A stretch of DNA of 64,000 bases from Duganella sp. CF402 (GTDB lineage: Bacteria; Pseudomonadota; Gammaproteobacteria; Burkholderiales; Burkholderiaceae_D), in contig NZ_FOBG01000001.1 in assembly GCF_900109645.1 (NCBI RefSeq), forward strand, positions 1,550,001-1,614,000. The letters run 5' to 3'. Under the pieces are notes generated by a model. It made no database searches and had not been told where the DNA came from. It was given only the letters and a program-made list of their open reading frames with translations. The translations under genes were made by a program, and so were the position numbers. Positions 48,647 to 56,331 of the stretch are shown piece after piece (the stretch's first letter is position 1; every line of letters starts with the position of its first letter).

Positions 48647-50656
48647 ATGACCAAAGAAGAAGAACTCAAACGCTCCAAGCTGTTGGCCCTGTCGCTGCTG
48701 GCCGGCGCTTGCGCAGTCTTCATCGTCACCACCCTGCTGCCGCGCGGCTTCTGGGTGGATGGCTTGCGCGCCGTCTCCGAGGCCGCGATGGTCGGCGCAT
48801 TGGCCGACTGGTTCGCCGTGGTGGCGTTGTTCCGCAAAGTGCCTATCCCCTTCGTGTCGCGCCACACCGCCATCATCCCCAGTAACAAAGAACGCATCGC
48901 CGACAACCTGGCAGTGTTCGTGGAAGAGAAATTCCTCAAGCCGGAATCGCTGGCCGCCGTCATCCTCAAGACCGATCCCGCCACCAATGTGGCCGAGTGG
49001 CTAAAGGCGCCGGCCAACCGCGACTACCTCGCCGCACAACTGGCACGGCTGGTGCCGGAAATCCTCGCCACTGCCGACGACGCGCGCATCCAGCAATTGC
49101 TGAAAGACGCGCTGCATGCCGCCATCGGCAAACTCGATATGGCGCCGGCGCTGGGCACCGTCATCGCAGGTCTGACCAGCGAAGGCCGCCATCAGGAACT
49201 GCTGGACGACGGCATGCGCGCACTGGTTGGCCTGCTGAACCGCCCCGCCACCCGCGAGCTGATCACGGAGCTGATCGTCAGCTGGCTGAAACGCGAACAT
49301 GCCACCATGTCGCTGATGCTGCCAACGGAATGGATCAGTGAAAACGGCGCCGCCATGATCGCCAATACGCTCAACAACATCATGGAAAACATCGCCGCCG
49401 ACAAAGACCACAAGCTGCGCCAACGCTTCGACGAAATGGTGCAGCGCTTCGTGGAGCGGCTGCAAACTGACCCGGCCTTCATCGCCAAAGGTGAAGATTT
49501 CAAACGCTACCTGCGCGACAGCGACACCTTCAACCGCTACACACTGAACCTGTGGCACAGCGTGCGCGACTGGATCAAAGCCGATATCAACGCCGAAGAC
49601 TCGCGCCTCAACGCTGGCGTAGTGCAAGCCGGCGCATGGCTCAGCGACGAACTGCTGACGCACCCCGACATGCGAGCCTCGCTCAACCAGCATCTGGCCG
49701 GTATGGCGCGCACACTGGCGCCGGCCTTTTCCAGCTTCCTGACACGCCACATCAGCGACACGGTCAAAGCGTGGGACGACAAGGACATGTCGCGCCAGAT
49801 TGAACTCAATATCGGCAAAGACCTGCAATACATCCGCGTCAACGGCACGCTGGTGGGCGGCATGGTCGGGCTGTTGCTGTATGCGGTGAGCGCGTTCGCG
49901 CACGCGGGCGAGATTCCAGTGACTATCTACGCCGATGCTGGCTATCCGCCCTACTCCTACGAAAAAGACGGCAAGCCCGCCGGCCTGTATTACGACATAG
50001 TGCGCGCGGCCTTCAGCCATATGCCCGGCTACAAAATCGAAGTACGCGCCGTGCCGTGGAAGCGCGGCATGGCGCTGCTCAAGTCGGGCACCGGCTTCGC
50101 GCTCTACCCGCCCTACATGAATACCAAAGACGAGCCGTGGACCTGGCCATATTCGCAGCCGCTGTTTGAAGAACACGTGGTGGCCTACTGCCGCAAAGAC
50201 GTCATCGCCGCCAAGCCGCGCAAGCGCTGGCCGGAAGATTTTTATGGCCTCACGATCGGCAACAACGCCGGCTTCATCGTCGGCGGCGAAGCGTTCGACA
50301 ATGCCGTCAAAGCTGGCCGCCTGCGCATTGAAGAAGGCAAAGACAGCGAAACCAACATCATCAAACTGGGCATGAAGCGCATCGACTGCTACATCAACGA
50401 CCGCATCTCCATCCAGTGGACCATCAAACAGCTGAAAGCCGAAGGCAAATATCAAGAAGGCGGCACCCACGCCGAACTGAGTGAAGCCATCCAGATCGCC
50501 GCCAAACAAGGCTACCTTGGCTACACGGACCGCGACAAAGGCCGCTACACCTACAAATCCGACTTCGTCAAACAGTTCGACGCCGCCATCCAGCAAATGA
50601 AACGCAGCGGCGAAATGGACACCATCACCCGCAACTTCTTCAAGACGCACCAATAG
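48647..50656 (+). CDS. DUF445 membrane protein fused to a family-3 solute-binding domain
   Basis: 669 residues in one uninterrupted frame. Residues 1-400 are a DUF445 (YjiN-like) protein: N-terminal membrane segment (LLALSLLAGACAVFIVTTLL), AMVGALADWFAVVALFR, and long helices. DUF445 proteins usually end with a final membrane segment and stop. Here the segment GTLVGGMVGLLLYAVSAFAHA (400-420) runs directly into a periplasmic SBP_bac_3 domain (421-669, EIPVTIYADAGYPPYSYEKDG). AHA-GE looks like a signal-peptidase site, and an in-frame ATG at 49856 could give a free binding protein. I know no such combination as a standard family; a deletion that joined two adjacent genes is a likely origin. Confidence 0.85.
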   Translation: MTKEEELKRSKLLALSLLAGACAVFIVTTLLPRGFWVDGLRAVSEAAMVGALADWFAVVALFRKVPIPFVSRHTAIIPSNKERIADNLAVFVEEKFLKPESLAAVILKTDPATNVAEWLKAPANRDYLAAQLARLVPEILATADDARIQQLLKDALHAAIGKLDMAPALGTVIAGLTSEGRHQELLDDGMRALVGLLNRPATRELITELIVSWLKREHATMSLMLPTEWISENGAAMIANTLNNIMENIAADKDHKLRQRFDEMVQRFVERLQTDPAFIAKGEDFKRYLRDSDTFNRYTLNLWHSVRDWIKADINAEDSRLNAGVVQAGAWLSDELLTHPDMRASLNQHLAGMARTLAPAFSSFLTRHISDTVKAWDDKDMSRQIELNIGKDLQYIRVNGTLVGGMVGLLLYAVSAFAHAGEIPVTIYADAGYPPYSYEKDGKPAGLYYDIVRAAFSHMPGYKIEVRAVPWKRGMALLKSGTGFALYPPYMNTKDEPWTWPYSQPLFEEHVVAYCRKDVIAAKPRKRWPEDFYGLTIGNNAGFIVGGEAFDNAVKAGRLRIEEGKDSETNIIKLGMKRIDCYINDRISIQWTIKQLKAEGKYQEGGTHAELSEAIQIAAKQGYLGYTDRDKGRYTYKSDFVKQFDAAIQQMKRSGEMDTITRNFFKTHQ

Positions 50657-50666
50657 TAGGAGCACG

Positions 50667-51262
50667 ATGTCTCGAACTCACATTGCCATACAGTGGCTGC
50701 TCGCGCTAATAGCGCTTTTCCCTTTTATAGCCCATGCTCAAACATCTTTAATCGCTGGTACTTGGGAGTTGACGTATGTTGCTCCGCAAGATGTGATGAA
50801 CACCATGCCCAATGGCGTGTCGAATCAAAAACTGCATTTCACTGAAGCAGGCAAGTTGTATGTCCTGTCGCCAATGGCTCAAGGTCAGAAGACTCCCGCT
50901 ATGATCGCGCGGACTACTCTGGATTTTCCGCGCAAGAAAGAATAAAAGGGATGTGGGAAGTCATTGCTTACGAGCGAATCCCGCGTAACCAGCTACCACC
51001 CTATGGATTTTTTAACGATCTCTGGAAAATAGATTCTTCAACTGTAACGATCTTCCGTCGCGAACCTGCAGCAGAAGACACCGTTCCATTGACATTCAAT
51101 GGAAGCATTACGAGCAGCGGCATAGGCTTGGGTGGGCCATCCGGTTCGAAGATCGACTGGGTGGTGACATTCAACGAATGGGGGCAGTTAATTTCGACCG
51201 ACGCCAATGATCGAACACTCACAATTGCAAACTCCCACTCTAAGCATCAACCAAATTCATGA
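50667..51262 (+). pseudogene. Frameshifted lipocalin-like exported protein
   Basis: The frame starting at ATG 50667 (AGGAG 4 bases upstream) has a signal peptide (ending IAHA) and a lipocalin-like start LIAGTWELTYV, but stops at 50945. Another frame (open to the stop at 51260-51262) continues without a gap: reading it from about 50912 gives DYSGFSAQERIKGMWEV and onward. One missing base near 50910-50912 restores a single protein of about 198 residues. It is either a true frameshift or a sequencing error. Function is unknown. It lies at the left edge of a low-GC accessory island, directly after the DUF445 fusion. Confidence 0.7.
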
Positions 51263-51899
51263 GCTGGTTTCTCCAGCCGTCGAGAGGCTGTTAGGGCCCA
51301 GGGGATTTGAAGTGCAAAAACCACTTCACTGGGTTCGTAGCGAAGATGCGCCGATTCGACAGATTTTCAGTATCCATCAATGGAAGGGAGGCCAGGTGGC
51401 GCCGGCTTGGGGAGTGTCACTGGATTTTGTTCCCGACTTTTCTGGCGCTGGAGTTAAATGGCATAGAACGCATAAATCTGCCATATTTGACCTCTGCGTT
51501 GATGCGCACGATTCCGATCTTGATATGCCTTACACCAAGGGTGCTGGACCGATGATCGAACGCGTTGAGCATGTGATTTCACATGCGATACTCCGCGCAG
51601 AATCATTCTGGTCAATGGCTAGCTCTTTGGAGAATCTACCTGCAGCCATCGACTGGCTGAAAGCGTATCTCTCACCGGGCGGGCTCGGTCTCTATAGATA
51701 TACCCAAGCCCCACTTGCCATCGCATTCGTGCTTGCCAAGGTGGGGCGATCTAACGAGGCCAGACTTGCGTTCGCCCAGTTCCTGGTGCGTGAACGCTTG
51801 ATGGTAGACACCAAGCGTGAGAAGCTCCTTGCGTTACTGGATAACGCCATCGCCGAGGGGGGCACGAATAAGGTATTCAGACCGCCCAGTGGCGCTTGA
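51207..51899 (+). CDS. Hypothetical protein, DUF4304-like
   Basis: 230-residue cytoplasmic protein. The start region resembles DUF4304 (RLLGPRGFEVQKPLHWVR, then IFSIHQWKGG and WGVSLDFVPDF). No ribosome binding site is evident and the start overlaps the preceding broken gene by 56 bases. The last seven codons lie within a repeat of the antisense urtE 3' end, so the natural C-terminus is probably lost. It belongs to the accessory island; function is unknown. Confidence 0.55.
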   Translation: MIEHSQLQTPTLSINQIHELVSPAVERLLGPRGFEVQKPLHWVRSEDAPIRQIFSIHQWKGGQVAPAWGVSLDFVPDFSGAGVKWHRTHKSAIFDLCVDAHDSDLDMPYTKGAGPMIERVEHVISHAILRAESFWSMASSLENLPAAIDWLKAYLSPGGLGLYRYTQAPLAIAFVLAKVGRSNEARLAFAQFLVRERLMVDTKREKLLALLDNAIAEGGTNKVFRPPSGA

Positions 51900-51954
51900 C
51901 GTCCGGGTCGTTCATGGCGGCTTGGGCGCCTAAGACGACGACTTCGCCGCGTGG
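51877..51954. repeat. 78-bp direct repeat, remnant of a urtE 3' end
   Basis: Matches 53701-53778 (the urtE 3' end) at about 67 of 78 positions with no gap. Read on the minus strand it still encodes RGEVVVLGAQAAMNDPDV-KRHWAV and a stop, compared with RGEVVASGAQAAMNDPDV-KRHLAV in UrtE. No further UrtE sequence is found beyond it. It is a leftover of a divergent urtE copy. Confidence 0.8.
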
Positions 51955-52090
51955 ACAACAGGGTAAGGTCTTCCATTTCCACACGCTCCAGACTGCGCGC
52001 CCTACTCACTGATAAGAAGAGAGTTGACGATTGGAGGACATATGTCATCGCTCACCATCCAACTCCGCGAAGAGCCTTGATGCGATGCCG

Positions 52091-52633
52091 TCAGGTACGA
52101 CGCCGTAGCACACGCCTGGCCTGCACAATGCAGGAGCCTCCCAAGGCCAGCGTCAGCACCGCAAGCAGTGCGAAGAAACCGTCATGCCATTTCAATTCTT
52201 CGCGCACGATGGCTACCCTCGCCGGCGCCGCCGGGTCGTAGAAAATGCGGATGTCCGCGCCTGGCGCAAACTTGGCCAGTCCCGCAGTGACTTGCGCCTT
52301 GTCGCGGTGGCAGCCCTCATCCGAGATGATGGCAGACGTGAGATTGCGGCTCTTGTAAGTGCGGCCATCAACGACATAGGTATAGCTGACCCGGCCACAC
52401 CAGCCGTGGTTTCTTCCAGTGCGCTCATAGACATCGGTAGCTGTGACCTGAGCGATGCCGCTGACCCAGCGATAAGTGCGCAGTTTAGGAACCGTATCGA
52501 ATGCCGAGATGCCCAGTATGAACAAGCCAAGCAACACCACCAGCCAGCCGCCCAACAGGTTTTCACGCGGCGCCTTCTTGATCGCTTCAAGCAGCTCTTT
52601 TTCCCAATGAAATCTCAATGCCCTGCCTCGCAA
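52091..52633 (-). CDS. DUF3592 membrane protein
   Basis: About 180 residues. Two membrane segments (LLGGWLVVLLGLFILGISAF and ALLAVLTLALGGSCIVQ) bracket a DUF3592-type extracytoplasmic domain (WVSGIAQVTATDVYE, WCGRVSYTYVVDGRTYKS, FAPGADIRIFYDPAAPARV). The start is uncertain: the longest form uses TTG 52633, while a TTG 15 bases further in has AGGCAGGG upstream. It lies between the two urtE-like repeats and reads against its neighbours. Confidence 0.75.
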   Translation of the reverse strand: MRGRALRFHWEKELLEAIKKAPRENLLGGWLVVLLGLFILGISAFDTVPKLRTYRWVSGIAQVTATDVYERTGRNHGWCGRVSYTYVVDGRTYKSRNLTSAIISDEGCHRDKAQVTAGLAKFAPGADIRIFYDPAAPARVAIVREELKWHDGFFALLAVLTLALGGSCIVQARRVLRRRT

Positions 52634-52742
52634 ATATATTCTGGATTACAATAAACCAGTATTGTCCATTTTGCAAAGGTATAAGCTGCGCACCAGCGCG
52701 CCGGCACCAGCCAGGCGACGCAGCAATATGCTGTATAAAACT

Positions 52743-52977
52743 ATGAAACGCGATATCTTAGAAGAGTTGGCCGGGCGTCTTGACCGAGGATGAAGCAGAT
52801 GAAGTGCTTGATCGGATATTGGATTCGGATCAAGCGCCTGATGCTGAAGCATTGCTTTGCCTTTCGAGAGTGGAATGGACGGCTTATTGTCACGGCGCCT
52901 TCTGGACGGAAATCGCGAACTGGCGACATAACGGTTGGCCAGCAGAGTGTTCAGCATGTGGTCATGGCAACGTTTAA
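52743..52977 (+). pseudogene. Small hypothetical gene with a one-base frameshift
   Basis: ATG 52743 begins MKRDILEELAGRL and then runs into a stop near 52791. One base to the right, the frame from 52780 reads LTEDEADEVLDRILDSD through to a stop at 52975-52977. Removing one T of the CTT near 52779 gives a single protein of about 77 residues ending with EWTAYCHGAFWTEIANWRHNGWPAECSACG. The Trp/Cys-rich tail resembles small conserved hypothetical proteins of proteobacteria. Function is unknown. Confidence 0.65.
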
Positions 52978-52992
52978 TAACTTGAGTTAAGA

Positions 52993-53685
52993 ATGACTTT
53001 TATTTTTCTAAGCGATCCATATCGCTGGAACAAGGCCCTTTATCGCTTTAGGGAGAAATTTGGGCGTGCTATTCGCCACCGAATCTTCTCAGCGATCGAG
53101 CACAGATCCGACCAAGAGGTTTTGAATCTCGCAAGTAAGCGGGTTCTGACACGGGCCAAGGATGAATGGGGTTCAAGTCCATTAGTGGCCGCGATCGCAA
53201 TGAATCGGCCAACTCTGGTAAGTGAATTCATTCAGCGTGGCGGTATGTTTGCAGGCGATGGGGCGCTTGCCCAAGCTGCAATGAGGGGGAATATTGATGC
53301 TGTCGAGATGCTTCTGGATGCCGGCAAGGATCCGAACGAAGTGCTCGATGAAGACGCTGAACACTGCCGAGGCTACACCCCTCTCATGTGGGCAGTGAAC
53401 AGAAAATATATCCCGATTGTCGCGGCGCTCTTAAAAGCGGGCGCTGATGTTAATGCTGTCGCAGCTGATGGCTCCACAGCGGTTATGTTTACTCGTGACG
53501 CGGACCCATTTAGCCTGGAATCGCTCGACCTTCTCTGCAGCTATAACGCCGACCTGACCATAAAGGACTCGCGCGGCCGAAACATCATTCGTGAAGCACG
53601 GGATAGATGGATATGTTCGGAAAAGCCGGAGATGTTGGAAATCATCAAACGACATCATCCCAACACCAATTTTGACTCTGTCTAA
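52993..53685 (+). CDS. Ankyrin repeat protein
   Basis: 230-residue cytoplasmic protein with about four ankyrin repeats from residue 60 on; the clearest is GYTPLMWAVNRKYIPIVAALLKAGADVNAV, preceded by ALAQAAMRGNIDAVEMLLDAGKDPNE. Ankyrin proteins mediate protein contacts; some serve as immunity proteins in polymorphic toxin loci. No toxin gene is next to it. GC content is visibly lower than in the core genes and the start has only a weak binding site. It ends 15 bases before the urtE stop, convergent with it. Confidence 0.8.
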   Translation: MTFIFLSDPYRWNKALYRFREKFGRAIRHRIFSAIEHRSDQEVLNLASKRVLTRAKDEWGSSPLVAAIAMNRPTLVSEFIQRGGMFAGDGALAQAAMRGNIDAVEMLLDAGKDPNEVLDEDAEHCRGYTPLMWAVNRKYIPIVAALLKAGADVNAVAADGSTAVMFTRDADPFSLESLDLLCSYNADLTIKDSRGRNIIREARDRWICSEKPEMLEIIKRHHPNTNFDSV

Positions 53686-53700
53686 GTCCGTGCTACTCCG

Positions 53701-53778
53701 TCAGACCGCCAGATGGCGCTTGACGTCTGGGTCGTTCATGGCGGCTTGGGCGCCGCTGGCAACTACTTCGCCGCGTGA
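53701..53778. repeat. 78-bp direct repeat, urtE 3' end
   Basis: The native copy, spanning the last codons of urtE. It is a direct repeat of 51877-51954, about 86 percent identical. The 1.75-kb stretch between the copies carries the DUF3592, small frameshifted and ankyrin genes. Confidence 0.8.
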
Positions 53779-54399
53779 GAGGACCATGAACTGGTCGGCC
53801 AGTTCGTGCGCGAAGTCGAAGTACTGTTCGCACAACAGGATGGCCATGTCGCCGCGCTGGCGCAGCAGGCGGATGACGTTGCCGATATCCTTGATGATCG
53901 ATGGCTGGATGCCTTCGGTCGGTTCGTCAAGGATGATCAGCTTCGGCTCCGCCAGCAGCGCGCGCGCGATCGCAAGCTGCTGTTGCTGCCCCCCGGACAG
54001 GTCGCCGCCGCGCCGGTGCAGCATTTCTTTCAGCACCGGGAACAGTTCGTACACTTCGCCCTTGATGGTGCTGGCCTTCTTGCCGCTATGCGTGGCGAGG
54101 CCCATCAGCAGGTTTTCTTCCACCGTCAATCGCGCGAAGATTTCGCGGCCTTGCGGCACGTAGGCGATGCCGGCACGTGCGCGCTGGTGCGGCGCGAGCC
54201 TGGTGATATCGCGCCCTTCCAATTTAACGCTGCCCGCCGATACGGGCAGTACGCCCATCAGGCATTTGAGCAGCGTGGTCTTGCCGACGCCATTGCGCCC
54301 CAACAGCGCCATGCACTTGCCCTTTTCCAGCTCCAGCGACACGCCGCGCAGGGTGTGCGCGGCTCCGTAGTATTGGTTGATTTTTTCTACTTGCAGCAT
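53701..54399 (-). CDS. urtE: Urea ABC transporter ATP-binding protein UrtE
   Basis: 232-residue LivF-type ATPase. Walker A GRNGVGKTTLLKC, signature LSGGQQQQLAIARALL and Walker B LIILDEPTEGIQPSII are complete. The C-terminal part is normal. It is the last gene of the urtABCDE set and lies 4 bases after urtD. Together with UrtD it powers urea import across the inner membrane. Confidence 0.95.
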   Translation of the reverse strand: MLQVEKINQYYGAAHTLRGVSLELEKGKCMALLGRNGVGKTTLLKCLMGVLPVSAGSVKLEGRDITRLAPHQRARAGIAYVPQGREIFARLTVEENLLMGLATHSGKKASTIKGEVYELFPVLKEMLHRRGGDLSGGQQQQLAIARALLAEPKLIILDEPTEGIQPSIIKDIGNVIRLLRQRGDMAILLCEQYFDFAHELADQFMVLSRGEVVASGAQAAMNDPDVKRHLAV

Positions 54400-54403
54400 A
54401 TCG

Positions 54404-55261
54404 TCAGCGTCCCAGATAGACTTCGATTACTCGTTCGTCGGCTTGTACTTCATCCATGCGGCCTTGCGCCAGCACCGAGCCTTCATGTAGCACCGTCACC
54501 GTGCCTTGCTGCGCGATCTCGGTGACGAAGGCCATGTCATGCTCGACCACCATGATGGAGTGCTTGCCGCGCAATTCATTCAGCAGTTCCGCCGTGCGCG
54601 CCGTTTCGGCGTCGGACATGCCGGCCACCGGCTCGTCCAGCAGGATCAGTTGCGGCTCCTGCATCAGCAGCATGCCGATTTCCAGCCACTGCTTCTGGCC
54701 GTGCGACAGCAGCCCCGCCATGCGCTGCTCGCTGCCGTTCAGGCGGATCAGCTTGAGGATTTCCTCGATCTTGCCGCGCTGTTCGGACGACAGCCGCGCG
54801 AACAGCGTAGGCCGCACGCGCTTGTCCATTTTCATCGCCAGCTCAAGGTTTTCAAACACTGTGTGCTGTTCGAAGACGGTCGGGCGCTGGAACTTGCGGC
54901 CGATGCCCGCATGCGCAATCTGATGCTCGCTCATACGGCTCAGGTCCATCGTCTGGCCGAAGAAGGCGGTACCGGAGGTCGGCCGCGTCTTGCCGGTGAT
55001 GACGTCCATCATGGTGGTCTTGCCCGCGCCATTCGGCCCGATGATGCAGCGCAGCTCACCCACCGAAATATCGAGGCTCAGTTTATTCAAGGCGCGGAAA
55101 CCATCGAACACTACGCTGATCTCTTCCAGGTACAGGATGGCGCCGTGCGTGGTGTCCACCCCTTCCCCGGCCACGCGGCCATACGACGGGCCTTGCGCGC
55201 CGATGGCGTCCGGCCCGGCCTCCTGCTTCAGACGTTCTTCCAGATGTTCATTGACGCTCAT
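54404..55261 (-). CDS. urtD: Urea ABC transporter ATP-binding protein UrtD
   Basis: 285-residue LivG-type ATPase. ATG 55261 overlaps the urtC stop (ATGA); the longer open frame upstream is not coding. A 40-residue extension (EHLEERLKQEAGPDA) precedes LYLEEISVVFDGF, Walker A GPNGAGKTTMMD, signature LLSHGQKQWLEIGMLL and Walker B LILLDEPVAGMSD. The LSHGQKQ signature is typical of UrtD. Confidence 0.95.
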   Translation of the reverse strand: MSVNEHLEERLKQEAGPDAIGAQGPSYGRVAGEGVDTTHGAILYLEEISVVFDGFRALNKLSLDISVGELRCIIGPNGAGKTTMMDVITGKTRPTSGTAFFGQTMDLSRMSEHQIAHAGIGRKFQRPTVFEQHTVFENLELAMKMDKRVRPTLFARLSSEQRGKIEEILKLIRLNGSEQRMAGLLSHGQKQWLEIGMLLMQEPQLILLDEPVAGMSDAETARTAELLNELRGKHSIMVVEHDMAFVTEIAQQGTVTVLHEGSVLAQGRMDEVQADERVIEVYLGR

Positions 55262-56331
55262 GCGTGCTCCTTGCGTACCAGTCCTGCCAGCCCGCGCGGC
55301 AGGTAGCGCGTGACCAGGATAAAGATCAAACCCAGCGCGAACAGCCACAGGTTCGGGAATGCGCCGGTGAACCAGCTTTTCAAACCGTTCACCGAGAACG
55401 CGCCGATCACGGGACCGAGCAGCGTGCCGCGCCCGCCGACTGCGGCCCAGATCACCATCTCGATTGAATTCGCCGGCGACATTTCGGAAGGATTGATGAT
55501 GCCCACCTGGGGCACATACAGCGCGCCCGCAATCCCGCACAGCACCGCCGACAGCGTCCACACAAAGAGCTTGAACCATAGCGGGTCGTAACCGATAAAC
55601 ATCAGGCGCGATTCCGAATCACGCACCGCCTGCAGCACGCGCCCCAGTTTGGAGGTGACGATCCAGCGGCACAGCAGCAGCGAGCCAACCAGCACCGCCA
55701 GCGTCACCAGATACAGCGCGGTCTTGGTGCCCGGTGCGCTGATCGAAAAGCCTAGGATGCGCTTGAAGTCAGTGAAGCCGTTGTTCCCGCCAAAGCCGGT
55801 GTTATTGCGGAAGAACAGCAGCATGAAGGCGTAGGTCATGGCCTGCGTGATGATCGAGAAGTACACGCCCTTGATGCGCGAGCGGAAGGCGAAGAAGCCG
55901 AACACGAAGGCCAGCACGCCAGGCACCAGCACCACCAACGCCAGTGATACCCAGAAGCTGTCGGTGCCGCTCCAGTACCACGGGTAGGTTTTCCAGTCGA
56001 GGAACACCATGAAGTCCGGCAGGTCGCTCTGATACACGCCTTCCCTGCCGATGGAGCGCATCAAATACATGCCGTGTGCGTAGGCGCCCAGCGCGAAGAA
56101 CACGCCGTGGCCCAGCGACAGGATGCCGGCGTAGCCCCACACCATGTCGAGCGCCAGCGCGGCCAGCGCGTAGCACATGAATTTGCCGATCAGGCTCACC
56201 ATGTAACTTGGCACGTGCAGCGCGTGGCCGTCGGCGAAGAAGAGATTCAGGAGCGGCAGCGCCGCCAGCAGCACAGTGGCAGCGACAATGCCGCTCCACG
56301 CCTTGCGCGAAAACAGAGTTGGATGGTTCAT
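55258..56331 (-). CDS. urtC: Urea ABC transporter permease UrtC
   Basis: 357-residue LivM-type permease with about ten hydrophobic segments. ALAALALDMVWGYAGILSLGHGVFFALGAY near residue 55 is a hallmark of this group, and GNNGFTDFKRILGF and GYDPLWFKLFVWTLSAVL are typical of UrtC. The start overlaps the urtB stop. Confidence 0.94.
   Translation of the reverse strand: MNHPTLFSRKAWSGIVAATVLLAALPLLNLFFADGHALHVPSYMVSLIGKFMCYALAALALDMVWGYAGILSLGHGVFFALGAYAHGMYLMRSIGREGVYQSDLPDFMVFLDWKTYPWYWSGTDSFWVSLALVVLVPGVLAFVFGFFAFRSRIKGVYFSIITQAMTYAFMLLFFRNNTGFGGNNGFTDFKRILGFSISAPGTKTALYLVTLAVLVGSLLLCRWIVTSKLGRVLQAVRDSESRLMFIGYDPLWFKLFVWTLSAVLCGIAGALYVPQVGIINPSEMSPANSIEMVIWAAVGGRGTLLGPVIGAFSVNGLKSWFTGAFPNLWLFALGLIFILVTRYLPRGLAGLVRKEHA

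Noticed and set aside
51692..52048. 118-codon minus-strand frame over the DUF4304-like gene end
   Set aside because: It reads the urtE remnant in the wrong frame and has no family support; the remnant is better described as a repeat.
55262..55579. N-terminal extension of UrtD upstream of 55261
   Set aside because: It lies fully inside urtC in another frame; the ATGA overlap gives the usual start.
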